Counted from the stretch's first letter, positions 36,277 through 46,999 are shown. The stretch: 64,000 bases of DNA from Porphyromonas macacae DSM 20710 = JCM 13914 (GCF_000379945.1 NZ_KB904153.1:36636-100635), one strand, 5' to 3'. Program-made: numbers and translations. The notes: generated from the letters alone by a model not told the origin.

Positions 36277-38259
36277 TTATTGATTTTCTTTTTTTGCTCT
36301 TTTAGAATCCCAAATGAAATATATCACGATAGCAATATAGACAATGACAGTAAGCAGTTCTGCACTGCTTTTTTTATTCCAGGCAGTTGCATATACGAAT
36401 TTATCTGCTTCAAGATATTTTAGGATAGCGCTGACAACACCCATGAGTGCTCCTCCGGCAATAAACCCGGATGCTATGAGTGTTCCCCTTTCTTTTCGTG
36501 CCTTATTCAACTGTGCATCTTTGCTGCGAGTAGAAATGAAATGGCTGATTAAACCTCCTACAAGTAATGGGAGGTTTAGTTGCAGAGGGATGAACATACC
36601 TAAAGCAAAAGCCAATGCAGGAACCTTAATAAGAGTGAGAATAAGCGCGAAGACAGCTCCGACAAAGTAGAGCATCCACGGAGTACTTCCACCTTCCATC
36701 AAAGGCTTTATTACTGCTGCCATGGCATTGGCTTGTGGTGCAACGAGAGCATTTTCTCCTACAAAACCGTATGTTTTATTTAGAATAATCATGACTCCTG
36801 CTACTGTAGCAGCAGAAACCAAAGTCCCAAGAAATTTCCATTTTTCTTGTTTTTTCGGTGTCGTTCCCAGCCAGTAACCTATTTTTAGGTCTGTAATAAA
36901 ACCTCCTGCCATGGATAAAGCAGTACAAACAACACCGCCGATAAGCATGGCTGCCATCATTCCGCTTTCGCCGGACAGGCCCACACTGACAAGAATAAGG
37001 GAGGTTAAGATGAGTGTCATCAGTGTCATCCCTGAAACTGGATTGCTGCCGACAATGGCAATGGCATTGGCTGCAACGGTTGTGAACAGAAAGGATATCA
37101 CAAAAACAATGAGTGTGCTTACCAGGGCAAAAGACCAATTGTGCAATACGCCGAATTGGAAGAAGAAAAGAGCAGCAATTAGCGAAGCCAGTACTGTGCT
37201 CATGATGGTACGCATCGTTAAATCTTGCTGTGTACGCTCCACGTCGATATTGTCTGTCTTTTTACCTCCTAATTCACTGACTGCCAGTTTCAGAGCCTTG
37301 CCGATGATATTGGAAGAGCGCACGATGCCGATAATCCCGGCCATAGCTATGCCTCCGATACCTATGGGACGTGCATAATGATTGAATATTTCTTCCGGAG
37401 ACATATTGCCTATCAGTGTGGTAACGCCTTCTCCGACAGGTATGGTCATACCGGGAGCAAAATAGCTAATGAGAGGAGTAAGTACAAACCATACCACAAA
37501 AGAACCGGCACAAATGAGTGCTGCATACTCCAATCCTATTATATATCCTAAACCGAGAACCGCTGCACTTGTATTTAATTTGACAACGACTTTGTATTGA
37601 TCTGCAATGGTTTGCCCTAACCCGATGAAACGGGAGGATATTTCCTCACGCCACCAACCGAATGTGCCCACGATAAAATCGTATAGACCTCCTATGAGGC
37701 CGCTAACGGCCAATAGTTTTGTTTGATTACCTGAACTTTCTCCGGATACCAATACTTCGGTGGTTGCCGTGGCTTCGGGAAAAGGATATTTACCGTGCAT
37801 ATCCTTTACAAAGTATTTCCGGAAGGGTATTAGCAAAAGAATTCCTAAGAAGCCTCCGATTAATGAGGAAAGAAAAATCTGGTAAAACCGGGCTTCCAAT
37901 CCCAGAATATAAAGAGCCGGAAGGGTAAAGATTGCACCGGCGACTACAACTCCGGAACTGGCTCCGATGGATTGGATAATAACATTTTGTCCTAAAGCAT
38001 TCTTTTTACCTGTCAGACTTCCAACCCCTACGGCAATGATTGCAATAGGGATAGCTGCTTCGAATACCTGACCCACTTTGAGCCCTAAATAAGCCGCAGC
38101 AGCTGAAAAAATGACGGCCATAAGTATTCCCATTCCAACAGAGTAAGGGCTTACTTCTACAGGCTTATGGCTTGCGGGCATAACAGGGTGATAATCTTCC
38201 CCGGATGCCAATACCCGATAGGCATTGTCTGGCAATTTGTTCATCTTTTTTTGTTCCAT
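36277..38259 (-). CDS. OPT family oligopeptide transporter
   Basis: A 660-residue inner membrane carrier with about 15 hydrophobic segments. It is of the OPT family, whose bacterial members take up small peptides or, in some groups, metal chelates. Family pattern: EVSPYSVGMGILMAVIFSAA near the start, the KYPFPEATATTEVLVSG motif near residue 155 and GVVCTALSMAGGFITDLKIG. Conserved FPEAxA is typical. It precedes pepT in one unit, supporting peptide import. The -7 box is at 38314-38321. Substrate range is inferred. Confidence 0.92.
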   Translation of the reverse strand: MEQKKMNKLPDNAYRVLASGEDYHPVMPASHKPVEVSPYSVGMGILMAVIFSAAAAYLGLKVGQVFEAAIPIAIIAVGVGSLTGKKNALGQNVIIQSIGASSGVVVAGAIFTLPALYILGLEARFYQIFLSSLIGGFLGILLLIPFRKYFVKDMHGKYPFPEATATTEVLVSGESSGNQTKLLAVSGLIGGLYDFIVGTFGWWREEISSRFIGLGQTIADQYKVVVKLNTSAAVLGLGYIIGLEYAALICAGSFVVWFVLTPLISYFAPGMTIPVGEGVTTLIGNMSPEEIFNHYARPIGIGGIAMAGIIGIVRSSNIIGKALKLAVSELGGKKTDNIDVERTQQDLTMRTIMSTVLASLIAALFFFQFGVLHNWSFALVSTLIVFVISFLFTTVAANAIAIVGSNPVSGMTLMTLILTSLILVSVGLSGESGMMAAMLIGGVVCTALSMAGGFITDLKIGYWLGTTPKKQEKWKFLGTLVSAATVAGVMIILNKTYGFVGENALVAPQANAMAAVIKPLMEGGSTPWMLYFVGAVFALILTLIKVPALAFALGMFIPLQLNLPLLVGGLISHFISTRSKDAQLNKARKERGTLIASGFIAGGALMGVVSAILKYLEADKFVYATAWNKKSSAELLTVIVYIAIVIYFIWDSKRAKKENQ

Positions 38260-38313
38260 AAACGGAGGGTATTAAATTGGTTTTTATGTATTTATGAGGT
38301 CAATGAATGTTAA

Positions 38314-38321
38314 CAAAAATA
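38314..38321 (-). promoter_or_regulatory. -7 box for the OPT-pepT unit
   Basis: TATTTTTG on the minus strand, 55 bases before the OPT ATG. Confidence 0.45.
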
Positions 38322-38403
38322 AGAAAAAGATGCCTGTTTGTTACAGAAAATAAAGTCTGTTTTTTATGTCTGTGACAATTATGGTTTTCAGTAAAAGATA
38401 CGT

Positions 38404-38411
38404 TAACTTTG
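38404..38411 (+). promoter_or_regulatory. -7 box for hpt-adk-obgE
   Basis: TAACTTTG, 22 bases before the hpt ATG at 38434; matches TAnnTTTG. Confidence 0.6.
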
Positions 38412-38433
38412 TATTTTAATATCGTATTAGATT

Positions 38434-38979
38434 ATGAAAGAAATTAAGCTGAGGGATTATAAATTCGAGCTTTATATAGAGGAACAAACCATTTTATCAT
38501 CCATCAAGAAGATGGGAGAACAGATTAAACGCGATTTTGAAGGTAAAAATCCCCTTTTTGTATGTGTAATGAATGGTTCGTTTGTATTTGCGAGTGAATT
38601 GTTTATGACCATAAATGAAGGATATGACGTGGCATTTGCACGATACTCCAGCTACAGCGGAACGTCGAGTACGATGGAATTAAAAGAACACATGCCGGTA
38701 AGCATGCCGGTGGAAGGTCGTACTGTTATTCTGATCGAGGATTTGATCGATACCGGATATACCATGAAATGTGTAAAAGAGCGGTTTTATGAATTGGGTG
38801 CCAAGGAAGTTTTTATAGCAGCCATGCTACAAAAACCCAAAGCATTGAAATGTGATGTTACGACGGACTATGTCTGCTTGGAGATAGACAATGAATTTAT
38901 CGTTGGACATGGTTTGGATTATGATAACATGGGTCGTATGTACCGCGATATATATAAGATTAAATCGTTGGATAATTAA
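38434..38979 (+). CDS. hpt: Hypoxanthine phosphoribosyltransferase
   Basis: Purine salvage: joins hypoxanthine (and often guanine) to PRPP to give IMP/GMP. 181 residues, type I fold. The PRPP-binding loop VILIEDLIDTGYTM is near residues 98-111, preceded by FVCVMNGSFVFASELF (the PPi loop region). EIDNEFIVGHGLDYDNMGR near the end matches the family's substrate-binding segment. It begins a run with adk and obgE, 11 bases before adk. Confidence 0.94.
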   Translation: MKEIKLRDYKFELYIEEQTILSSIKKMGEQIKRDFEGKNPLFVCVMNGSFVFASELFMTINEGYDVAFARYSSYSGTSSTMELKEHMPVSMPVEGRTVILIEDLIDTGYTMKCVKERFYELGAKEVFIAAMLQKPKALKCDVTTDYVCLEIDNEFIVGHGLDYDNMGRMYRDIYKIKSLDN

Positions 38980-38990
38980 ATCTAAAAGTC

Positions 38991-39566
38991 ATGACCAACA
39001 TTGTGATTTTTGGTGCTCCCGGTTCGGGAAAAGGCACACAAAGTGAAAATTTGATTAAACGTTACGGGTTCAAACATGTTTCAACCGGAGATTTGCTGAG
39101 GGCAGAAATTAAACAAGACACCGAATTGGGACAAGTAGCAAAGAGATATATTGATAAGGGGCAGTTGGTTCCGGATGAATATATCATTCAGATGATAGAG
39201 CATTTATTATCTCAGCTGCAAAAAGAGGCCGGACTTATTTTTGACGGATTTCCCCGTACTGTGGCTCAGGCCGTTGCTTTGGACGACTTGCTTGTTCATC
39301 ATCAAACCAAAGTAGATGTGGTGTTAGACCTTAAAGTGCCGCAAGAGGAATTGATAGATCGTTTATTGAAGAGAGGACAAATATCCGGACGCAGCGACGA
39401 CAATTTGGAAACAATAAAAAAGCGTCTTTTGGTTTATCATAATCAGACTGCCCCTTTAGCGTCTTATTATGCAAATAAAGGAGTGCTTAAGACGATAGAA
39501 GGAACCGGCACCGTTTCTGAGATTGGGGACCGGATCGTTCGAGTGGTAGATGCACAGCACAAATAA
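38991..39566 (+). CDS. adk: Adenylate kinase, short-lid form
   Basis: Converts ATP and AMP to two ADP, balancing adenine nucleotides. 191 residues. P-loop GAPGSGKGT at 8-16, AMP site VSTGDLLRAEIK, and FDGFPRTVAQA near residue 85. The lid GQISGRSDDNLETIKK is short and has no zinc cysteines, so this is the short-lid class. Encoded between hpt and obgE with small gaps. Confidence 0.95.
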   Translation: MTNIVIFGAPGSGKGTQSENLIKRYGFKHVSTGDLLRAEIKQDTELGQVAKRYIDKGQLVPDEYIIQMIEHLLSQLQKEAGLIFDGFPRTVAQAVALDDLLVHHQTKVDVVLDLKVPQEELIDRLLKRGQISGRSDDNLETIKKRLLVYHNQTAPLASYYANKGVLKTIEGTGTVSEIGDRIVRVVDAQHK

Positions 39567-39584
39567 TCATATATTAAAAGGTGT

Positions 39585-40781
39585 ATGCCGGAAACGAATT
39601 TTGTAGATTACGTAAAAATATACTGTCGGAGTGGTAAAGGTGGGAAAGGTTCACGACATTTTCGCCGTGAAAAATATATTCCTAAAGGAGGACCGGATGG
39701 AGGAGACGGAGGACGAGGCGGCCATATTTACATAAGAGCCAATCGTAATTATTGGACTTTGCTTCATTTGAGATACGACAGACATATTATGGCTACTGCG
39801 GGAGAACCGGGAGGCGCAAAAAGAAGCAGTGGTGCAAACGGAGAAGACCGGTTAATTGAAGTGCCCCCGGGAACAGTAGTTTATGATGCCGATACCGGAG
39901 AATTTTTGATGGATCTGTGTGAGGACGGACAAGAGGAAATTTTACTTCATGGAGGGCGTGGCGGATTAGGAAATACCCATTTCAAGACTTCAACCAATCA
40001 GGCTCCGCGATATGCACAACCCGGGGAGCCGGCTCAGGAGCGAATGATTGTGCTGCAGTTAAAGATGTTGGCAGATGTGGGATTGGTCGGATTGCCCAAT
40101 GCGGGAAAGAGCACACTATTATCTGTTATGACTGCAGCTAAACCGAAAATTGCAAATTATCCGTTTACTACTTTGGAACCCAATTTGGGAATGGTGGCTT
40201 ATCGAGACAACAAGTCCTTTGTGATGGCAGATATTCCGGGTATCATCGAAGGTGCTTCTGAAGGGAAGGGACTTGGTTTGAGGTTTTTAAGACACATAGA
40301 ACGCAATGCGTTACTGCTGTTTATGATTTCATGTGAATCTGATAATATTATTAACGAGTACCATCTGTTGCTTAAAGAATTGATCAAATATAATGAAGGG
40401 TTGGGGGAGAAAAAAAGAGTGCTGGCAATTACCAAGTCTGATTTGATCGATGATGAGCTGAAAGAAATGTTGCGTGCGGAATTGCCGGAAGACCTTCCGG
40501 TTATTTTTATTTCTTCGGTTACCGGTTATGGTATGGTTGAACTCAAAGATTTACTTTGGAAAGAACTCAATAGAGAAACCAGACATGAGGTGACGCAATT
40601 GGCCCATCGAAATATGGATGTAACATCTATTATTTGGGATAAAGATGAGGAAGAGTTGGATAACTTCAGAAAGAAAATAGACGCAAAAGAAGAGGAAGAA
40701 GAGGAAGATCTGGAAGAAGAATGGGATGATGAGACCATAGATATTGAGTGGCTGGATGAAGACCCGAATGATGATATATAG
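39585..40781 (+). CDS. obgE: Obg family GTPase ObgE/CgtA
   Basis: Essential GTPase acting in large ribosomal subunit assembly and stress control. 398 residues: glycine-rich Obg domain ([30 protein letters not shown]), then a G domain with G1 GLPNAGKST near 168-176, the G3 switch DIPGIIEG, and the TKSD specificity motif. The C-terminal tail is strongly acidic ([15 protein letters not shown]), in the place of the usual OCT domain. It follows adk by 18 bases and runs up to the B3/4 gene. Confidence 0.95.
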   Translation: MPETNFVDYVKIYCRSGKGGKGSRHFRREKYIPKGGPDGGDGGRGGHIYIRANRNYWTLLHLRYDRHIMATAGEPGGAKRSSGANGEDRLIEVPPGTVVYDADTGEFLMDLCEDGQEEILLHGGRGGLGNTHFKTSTNQAPRYAQPGEPAQERMIVLQLKMLADVGLVGLPNAGKSTLLSVMTAAKPKIANYPFTTLEPNLGMVAYRDNKSFVMADIPGIIEGASEGKGLGLRFLRHIERNALLLFMISCESDNIINEYHLLLKELIKYNEGLGEKKRVLAITKSDLIDDELKEMLRAELPEDLPVIFISSVTGYGMVELKDLLWKELNRETRHEVTQLAHRNMDVTSIIWDKDEEELDNFRKKIDAKEEEEEEDLEEEWDDETIDIEWLDEDPNDDI

Positions 40782-40793
40782 TTGATAGTTTCT

Positions 40794-41495
40794 ATGTTTA
40801 AAATTCCCCGTATCAGTTTTTCGGATTCTTTTGCAAATGCATGTCCTTCATTTAGAGTAGGCGTTGTAGCATGTGATCTTATTGATATCGTTGGTGAAGA
40901 AGATCTTTACAAAGAAATAGATAATGCCGCTTGTAAATTGAGAGAGAAATATGACGTAGGTGGGGTCAAACAACTACCGGCTATATTTTCCACCAGGATG
41001 GCATATAAACGGTGTGGGAAAGATCCGAATAGATATAGACCGGCATCGGAGCAGTTATGTCGCAGGATTATTAACGGTAACGGTGTCTACAGAGTGCATC
41101 CGTTGGTCGATTTGGGAAATCTTATTTCGATAAAAACCGGTTACTCGATAGGTATGTTTGATAGAACAAAAATATCGGGGGATGATATTTTATTGCGTAT
41201 CGGCACATCGAAAGATGTATTTTACGGCATAGGGCGGGGATTGTTAAATATAGAAGGCCTACCTGTTTACGTAGATTCGGAAAGTCCTTTTGCAACCCCT
41301 ACGAGCGACCATGAACGTACTAAAATATTGCGAAATACAACAAAAGTGCTTATTTTTGTTAATGACTTCGGTACTAAAGATATTCCCATGCAGGAAGAAG
41401 ATATGCTCTCCATGGCTATTTCTTTGACTAAAGAATTGCTTTATAAGTATTGTACATTGGAGGATTATAGACAAACTTGTTATCAGGTTTTTTAG
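40794..41495 (+). CDS. B3/4 (tRNA-editing-like) domain protein
   Basis: A 234-residue protein of the stand-alone B3/4 family, related to the editing domain of phenylalanyl-tRNA synthetase beta subunits. Characteristic segments are CPSFRVGVVACDL near the start, FSTRMAYKRCGKDPNRYRPA, and VHPLVDLGNLISIKTGYSIG. The ATG at 40794 is chosen over the TTG at 40782, which adjoins the obgE stop. Some members edit mischarged tRNAs or bind amino acids; the substrate is unknown. Probably the last part of the hpt-adk-obgE unit. Confidence 0.82.
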   Translation: MFKIPRISFSDSFANACPSFRVGVVACDLIDIVGEEDLYKEIDNAACKLREKYDVGGVKQLPAIFSTRMAYKRCGKDPNRYRPASEQLCRRIINGNGVYRVHPLVDLGNLISIKTGYSIGMFDRTKISGDDILLRIGTSKDVFYGIGRGLLNIEGLPVYVDSESPFATPTSDHERTKILRNTTKVLIFVNDFGTKDIPMQEEDMLSMAISLTKELLYKYCTLEDYRQTCYQVF

Positions 41496-41526
41496 ATAAA
41501 AACACATTATAACACAATTGAACAAA

Positions 41527-41736
41527 ATGATTATGAATGAATTAATTGGACAGAATGCCGGTAAAATTTGGAATGCTTTGAATGATCTTGGAAAGATGAA
41601 TGTAAAACAGCTTAAGAAAATAACGAAAATTCGTACGGATAAGGAGCTTTTTTCTGCTATAGGATGGTTGGCAAAGGAAGGTAAATTGGCATTTGACGAA
41701 TCTGGTGAAGAAATGATGATGTTCCTTATTTACTGA
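41527..41736 (+). CDS. Small winged-helix protein (DUF2582-like)
   Basis: A 69-residue protein with a compact winged-helix pattern: AGKIWNALNDLGKMNVKQLKKI forms two helices, then the recognition helix DKELFSAIGWLAKEGKL and a short wing EEMMMFLIY. It fits the DUF2582 family of small winged-helix proteins. The DNA partner is unknown, and proteins of this kind may not bind DNA at all. The start could be the ATG at 41527 or 41533. Confidence 0.75.
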   Translation: MIMNELIGQNAGKIWNALNDLGKMNVKQLKKITKIRTDKELFSAIGWLAKEGKLAFDESGEEMMMFLIY

Positions 41737-41859
41737 TCTTATAAATATTTTCCGGGCAAGAAAACTCAAATAAGAGCTTATTCTTGCTTGGAAGGGTTTT
41801 CGGTGTGAAATATAATATATGATCTTACAATATAGTTTGTACGGTTGACTATATTTTAA

Positions 41860-41867
41860 TACCTTTG
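41860..41867 (+). promoter_or_regulatory. -7 box for rimP-nusA-infB
   Basis: TACCTTTG matches TAnnTTTG. It lies 83 bases before the rimP ATG and upstream of a terminator-like leader hairpin. Confidence 0.55.
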
Positions 41868-41883
41868 TGGTCGGAATGAGTTG

Positions 41884-41919
41884 AGGAGGTGAGGCTGAAG
41901 GCTTTCCTCCTACTTTTTT
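41884..41919 (+). promoter_or_regulatory. Terminator-like hairpin in the rimP-nusA-infB leader
   Basis: AGGAGG (41884-41889) pairs with CCTCCT (41906-41911); three weaker inner pairs can extend it, and the run ACTTTTTTA follows. This is an intrinsic-terminator shape placed between the promoter and rimP. It could attenuate the operon, with NusA, whose gene is in the operon, as a likely modulator. Inference from structure only. Confidence 0.5.
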
Positions 41920-41949
41920 ATATAGAGTTTTGTTGTTTGCAATCGTTTT

Positions 41950-42438
41950 ATGATTCAAAAAAGTATAATCGAGGAATTGGTAAAACAATTTTTATCGACA
42001 AAGAGAGATGAAAGCCTGTTTTTAGTCCAGGTAAATGTTAAACCTGCAAATAATATTGAGGTTGTTTTAGATAAATTGGGAGGCGTATCCATAGATGAAT
42101 GTGTGGAATTGAGTCGTTTTATCGAAAGCAATCTTGATCGAGAAACTGAAGATTTTGATTTGGAGGTCAGTTCAGCCGGCTTGACTTCTCCGTTGAGAAT
42201 ATTACGCCAGTATCAAAATACATTAAATGAGTTTGTTGAGGTATTGGTTAAAGGCGGGAAAAAGGAAAAAGGCATTTTGAAGAGTGTAGATGAATTAGGG
42301 ATTGTTTTAGCTGTCGATCGTCAAGTCAAGCTTGAAGGGAGCAAACGTAAACAGACCATAATTGAAGATATAGCTATCAAGATGGAAGATATACTTCAAA
42401 CAAAACGAGTGATAGAATTAAAAAAACGAGAAAAATAA
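41950..42438 (+). CDS. rimP: Ribosome maturation factor RimP
   Basis: Needed for 30S subunit maturation. 162 residues of the RimP/DUF150 type: N-terminal VNVKPANNIEVVLDKLGGVSI with the segment VELSRFIESNLDRE, then FDLEVSSAGLTSPLR, the family signature, and a C-terminal SH3-like domain. Precedes nusA by 23 bases, the widely conserved rimP-nusA-infB order. Confidence 0.93.
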   Translation: MIQKSIIEELVKQFLSTKRDESLFLVQVNVKPANNIEVVLDKLGGVSIDECVELSRFIESNLDRETEDFDLEVSSAGLTSPLRILRQYQNTLNEFVEVLVKGGKKEKGILKSVDELGIVLAVDRQVKLEGSKRKQTIIEDIAIKMEDILQTKRVIELKKREK

Positions 42439-42461
42439 AGAGTTTTCAGATAAAGTATATT

Positions 42462-43805
42462 ATGGCGAAGAAGCAAGAAACAACCAGTTTGACCGAATCA
42501 TTGTCTGAGTACAAAGAATTGAAGGACATCGATAAGGATACCTTAATAAATGTTCTGGAGGATTCTTTTAGGAATGTACTAACCAAAATGTTTGGTACAG
42601 ATGAATCTTTTGATGTAATTATTAACCCGGAAAAGGGAGATTTTGAGATTTGGCGAACACGTACTGTGGTTACGGATGAAGAAGCTAAAGGTGAAAACTT
42701 TAATTCAACTTTGCAGGTTTCGCTTACGGAGGCTCATAAAATAGATCCGGAAGCTGAGGTCGGAGAGTCTGTAACAGATTCGGTTGATTTTAGCTCCTTC
42801 GGTCGTCGAGCTGTATTGAATCTTCGTCAAGCTCTTTCAAGCAAAGTACTCGAGTTGCAAAAAGAGTATTTATATAACAGGTTTTCTAAAAGAGTCGGAG
42901 AGCTTATTTCAGCGGAGGTATATCAGGTTTGGAAGCGGGAGGCCTTACTTATCGACGATGAGAATAATGAGTTGTTACTTCCTAAATCAGAGCAAATACC
43001 GGGGGATTTTTACCGTAAAGGTGAAACGGTTCATGCCGTTATTGAACGGGTGGAAAATGAAAATAATAATCCTCGTATCATACTGTCTCGAACAAGTGGT
43101 GAGTTTCTCAAGAGATTGCTGGAACTGAACGTTCCGGAAATTGCCGATGGTTTAATTACGGTAAAGTGTGTTGCCCGTGTTCCGGGGGAAAGGGCTAAGA
43201 TTGCAGTTGAATCCTATGATGATCGAATTGATCCGGTCGGAGCCTGTGTTGGTATGAATGGATCGAGAATACGTGGTATCGTTCGTGAACTTAAGGGTGA
43301 GAATATAGATGTAATACCATTTACAAATAATAAACTTCTTTTTATACAACGAGCATTAAATCCGGCTAAAATATCTGCTGTAAACTTGAATGAAGAAGAA
43401 CATGAAGCCGAAGTTTATATGAGACCGGAGGAGGTGCCATTGGCCATAGGTAAAAATGCTTCTAATCTTAAATTGGCTTCGTTACTTACCGGTTATCGAA
43501 TAGAAGTATTTAGAGATTTGGAAAATCCGATTGAAGAAGATATCTATTTGGATGAATTTAGTGACGAAATTGAGTCTTGGGTGCTTGATATTCTGAAAAA
43601 TGCAGGTTATACTACAGCTAAACCTGTTTTGCGCCAGGACAGAGATACGTTGATCAAGCAAACGGATTTGGAGGAATCTACTATTGATAATGTTTTGCAT
43701 GTGCTACGTTCTGAATTTGAAGATGATGAAGAAAATGTTGAGGAAGGAGATTGGAGCGATGGAGATGAGCGGGAAGATGAGGGGAAAAATGTGGAAGTTG
43801 AATAA
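42462..43805 (+). CDS. nusA: Transcription termination/antitermination factor NusA
   Basis: Binds RNA polymerase and controls pausing, termination and antitermination. 447 residues: N-terminal polymerase-binding domain, S1 domain near 140-200, then two KH domains containing GACVGMNGSRIRGIVRELKG (~262) and the second KH segment EVPLAIGKNASNLKLASLL. The usual C-terminal acidic repeats of enterobacteria are replaced by a single helical region and an acidic tail (EDDEENVEEGD). Middle gene of the rimP-nusA-infB unit. Confidence 0.96.
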   Translation: MAKKQETTSLTESLSEYKELKDIDKDTLINVLEDSFRNVLTKMFGTDESFDVIINPEKGDFEIWRTRTVVTDEEAKGENFNSTLQVSLTEAHKIDPEAEVGESVTDSVDFSSFGRRAVLNLRQALSSKVLELQKEYLYNRFSKRVGELISAEVYQVWKREALLIDDENNELLLPKSEQIPGDFYRKGETVHAVIERVENENNNPRIILSRTSGEFLKRLLELNVPEIADGLITVKCVARVPGERAKIAVESYDDRIDPVGACVGMNGSRIRGIVRELKGENIDVIPFTNNKLLFIQRALNPAKISAVNLNEEEHEAEVYMRPEEVPLAIGKNASNLKLASLLTGYRIEVFRDLENPIEEDIYLDEFSDEIESWVLDILKNAGYTTAKPVLRQDRDTLIKQTDLEESTIDNVLHVLRSEFEDDEENVEEGDWSDGDEREDEGKNVEVE

Positions 43806-43883
43806 CCTCTAATTGTTTTGAAAGATGGACTGATAAGTGGCGTATCGATTTTGACAATTAGAAGAAAGAGTAGCAGTTAAAAT

Positions 43884-46800
43884 ATGGGAAAAATAAAATT
43901 ACTGAAATTAGCAAAAGAACTTGGTGTAGGTGTGGCTTCACTGACAGAGGCGTTGAAAGTAAAAGGATTTGAAGTTGAGAATAATCCTAATGCACGTATA
44001 GGGAGTGAGGAGTTTGACGTTCTTTTGAGTGAATTTGTTAAGAATAAAGAAGACCGTAATAAGATAACCCGGCTCTTTCTTAAAGATGCGGGTGAAGGTC
44101 AAACTGCGAAAACTGAAGATGCGTCTAAAAAATATCAGGAGACATCGAAACCAAAAGAGATAAAAGAAGAGGACAAGACACTTCACGGATTTGAAAAGCC
44201 TCGTTTTAAGGTAGTAGATAAGATTGATTTGAATCCCAGAAAGAAAATATCTCAACTGGAGATTGATAAACCTGTTTCTGCAGAAAATGCTCTTGTTCAG
44301 AAAACAAAAGAGCTTTCTAATATAAATGAGACTCAAGAGGTTTCTAAAGAAATATCACAAAATTCCGTAAAATCAAAAGAAGAGCCTAAGTTGGTTGTTG
44401 AGAAGAAGCAGGAAGAAGTCATGTCGAAACATGATCAGAATGATGAGACTTCCGGAAAGGAAAAAGTATTATCCGAAATATCATCCCCAAAACCTCAGGA
44501 TAGTACTTCTAAAGAGAGTGTTTCTATCAAACATACATATATGGAGCCTCATAAACAGAAAGAAGGCAATGAAAAAAAAGAACAGGATTTGAAGGATAAG
44601 GAGGAAAAACCTGTACATATACCGGGTTCTGTCGATCAGAGTCAAGCTCCGGATCTTCCAATTGTTGCTCCAACAATTAATGGTCCTAAAGTCGTCGGTT
44701 CAATAGATTTAGCCCAATTTAAAGATGACAGAAGTCGTGGTGGACGCAATGAACGCAAGAAAGGGAAGCGTGCACGTACGACGACAAGCGGACAACATGT
44801 CAACGTTGCAGAAGAAATAAAGAAAGCTTCATCAAATAACAAAGGAGCCAAGGCTAATAAGAATACCGGAAATCAAAAAGGCACGGCTTCTGAAAGAGTT
44901 GATACCAGATCCAATGTTCAAAATGGACAACAGCGTCCGGCACAGCAGCAGTCAAAAAATAATGTCAATGTTTCTAAAAAAGCAGGCAAACGTCAGCGTG
45001 AGCGTGAGAAAGTATCTTTGACTCAGGAGGAAATCGATAAGGCTGTAAAAGAAAATCTGGCCAGATTGACCAATAAATCTACCGAGACAAGTCGTGCAGC
45101 TAAACGTCGGAAGGATAAACGAGACGCAAGGAATGCTGCTGTAAAAGATGCGATGAGTCAGCCTCAAGAACAAACTATTCAATTGACGGAATTCGTGACT
45201 GTCAGTGATTTGGCTACCTTGATGGATGTACAGGTTAATGAGGTAATAAAAACTTGTATGGAGATCGGTTTAATGGTGAATATCAATCAACGTTTGGAGG
45301 CTGATACTATTAACTTGGTTGCTGAAGAATTCGGTTTCAAAACGGAGTTTGTTAGTGCCGATGTAGTGGAGGCTATTGAGAATGTTGAAGAAGACGATGA
45401 ACCGGAAAACCTTGTAGAACGCCCGCCTATTGTAACTGTGATGGGACACGTCGACCATGGTAAAACTTCATTGCTTGACCGAATCAGAAACACCAATGTG
45501 ATTGCTGGTGAAGCCGGAGGTATTACACAGCATATCGGAGCGTATAACTTAACATTGGGTAACGGAAAGCATATAACATTTCTTGATACTCCGGGACACG
45601 AGGCTTTTACTGCCATGCGTGCACGTGGAGCAAAAGTTACCGATATTGCAATTATTATTGTTGCGGCTGATGATAGCGTCATGCCACAAACAAAAGAGGC
45701 TATCAACCATGCTTCTGCTGCCGGTGTACCGATTGTGTTTGCCATAAATAAGGTGGATAAGCCGTCTGCCAACCCGGATAAAATTAAAGAAGAGCTGGCC
45801 GCTATGAATTATCTTGTAGAGGATTGGGGCGGTAAGTATCAATGTCAGGAGATCAGTGCAAAGAAGGGATTAAATATTGAACGTTTGTTGGAGAAAGTTT
45901 TGCTTGAAGCCGAACTTTTAGAGTTAAAGGCTAATCCAAAACGTAATGCTATGGGTAGTATCATCGAGTCTTCTTTGGATAAAGGGCGTGGCTATGTGGC
46001 AACTGTTCTGGTGCAAAATGGAACGCTCAAAGTCGGTGATACCGTATTGGCGGGTACACATTACGGGCGGGTAAAAGCAATGTTTAATGAGCGTAATCAG
46101 CGAGTTAAAGAAGCCGGCCCCAGTGTGCCTGTTCTTGTATTAGGATTAAACGGTGCTCCGACGGCAGGTGATAATTTCCATGTCTTGGATTCGGAGCAAG
46201 AGGCTCGTAATATTGCCACAAAACGGGAGCAGCTGCAACGAGAGCAGGATAACCGTATGAAGAAGGGTTTGACTTTGGATGAACTTGCAAGACGTAAGGC
46301 TTTAGGAAATTTCCAAGAGTTGAATTTGATTATAAAAGGTGACGTAGACGGATCCGTGGAAGCTTTGGCTGACTCTCTTGTTCGCCTTTCTACTCCTGAA
46401 ATTCAAGTTAATGTAATTCATAAAGGAGTGGGGCAAATATCTGAGTCTGATGTCGTTTTGGCTTCTGCTTCTTCTGCGATTATTATCGGTTTTCAGGTAA
46501 GACCTAGTGGAGCTGCACGTAAATCGGCAGATCAGGAAGGAGTGGAAATACGTACTTATTCTATTATTTACGATACGATTGAAGATGTTAAATCTGCAAT
46601 GGAGGGAATGCTTTCGCCCGATATTAAAGAGCAGATAACCGCAAATCTTGAGGTTCTTCAAACATTTAAGGTTAGTAAGGTGGGTACGATTGCCGGCTGT
46701 ATGGTTTCGGAAGGTAAGATTAAGCGTACCAATAAAATTCGCCTCATCCGAGATGGTATCGTTAAGTATGCCGGTGAGTTGGGCTCATTAAAACGGTATA

Positions 46801-46928
46801 AAGACGATGCCAAAGAAGTTGTGGCCGGTCAGGAGTGTGGTTTGAATATCGAAGGCTACAATGATATTCAGGTTGGTGATATCATAGAAGCGTATGAAGA
46901 AATCGAAATCAAGAAAACTTTAGATTAA
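43884..46928 (+). CDS. infB: Translation initiation factor IF-2
   Basis: GTPase that places fMet-tRNA on the 30S subunit. 1014 residues. A short IF2-N domain ([20 protein letters not shown]) is followed by a long low-complexity, lysine/glutamate-rich linker to about residue 440. The second IF2-N-like segment precedes the G domain, with G1 GHVDHGKTS near 521, DTPGHEAFT and NKVDKP. Domains II-IV follow, with C-terminal fMet-tRNA binding region ([17 protein letters not shown]). A hairpin terminator follows at 46953. Confidence 0.97.
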   Translation: MGKIKLLKLAKELGVGVASLTEALKVKGFEVENNPNARIGSEEFDVLLSEFVKNKEDRNKITRLFLKDAGEGQTAKTEDASKKYQETSKPKEIKEEDKTLHGFEKPRFKVVDKIDLNPRKKISQLEIDKPVSAENALVQKTKELSNINETQEVSKEISQNSVKSKEEPKLVVEKKQEEVMSKHDQNDETSGKEKVLSEISSPKPQDSTSKESVSIKHTYMEPHKQKEGNEKKEQDLKDKEEKPVHIPGSVDQSQAPDLPIVAPTINGPKVVGSIDLAQFKDDRSRGGRNERKKGKRARTTTSGQHVNVAEEIKKASSNNKGAKANKNTGNQKGTASERVDTRSNVQNGQQRPAQQQSKNNVNVSKKAGKRQREREKVSLTQEEIDKAVKENLARLTNKSTETSRAAKRRKDKRDARNAAVKDAMSQPQEQTIQLTEFVTVSDLATLMDVQVNEVIKTCMEIGLMVNINQRLEADTINLVAEEFGFKTEFVSADVVEAIENVEEDDEPENLVERPPIVTVMGHVDHGKTSLLDRIRNTNVIAGEAGGITQHIGAYNLTLGNGKHITFLDTPGHEAFTAMRARGAKVTDIAIIIVAADDSVMPQTKEAINHASAAGVPIVFAINKVDKPSANPDKIKEELAAMNYLVEDWGGKYQCQEISAKKGLNIERLLEKVLLEAELLELKANPKRNAMGSIIESSLDKGRGYVATVLVQNGTLKVGDTVLAGTHYGRVKAMFNERNQRVKEAGPSVPVLVLGLNGAPTAGDNFHVLDSEQEARNIATKREQLQREQDNRMKKGLTLDELARRKALGNFQELNLIIKGDVDGSVEALADSLVRLSTPEIQVNVIHKGVGQISESDVVLASASSAIIIGFQVRPSGAARKSADQEGVEIRTYSIIYDTIEDVKSAMEGMLSPDIKEQITANLEVLQTFKVSKVGTIAGCMVSEGKIKRTNKIRLIRDGIVKYAGELGSLKRYKDDAKEVVAGQECGLNIEGYNDIQVGDIIEAYEEIEIKKTLD

Positions 46929-46952
46929 CGGATCTTCTAAACTATAAAACCG

Positions 46953-46990
46953 GGGCAGTGTGATGCGTTAGTATAACATTGCCCTTTTTA
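46953..46990 (+). terminator. Terminator after infB
   Basis: GGGCAGTGT (46953-46961) pairs with ACATTGCCC (46976-46984), one G-U, followed by TTTTTATTT. It overlaps the TTG at 46979, supporting the next gene's ATG at 47000. Confidence 0.7.
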
Positions 46991-46999
46991 TTTGAGCTT

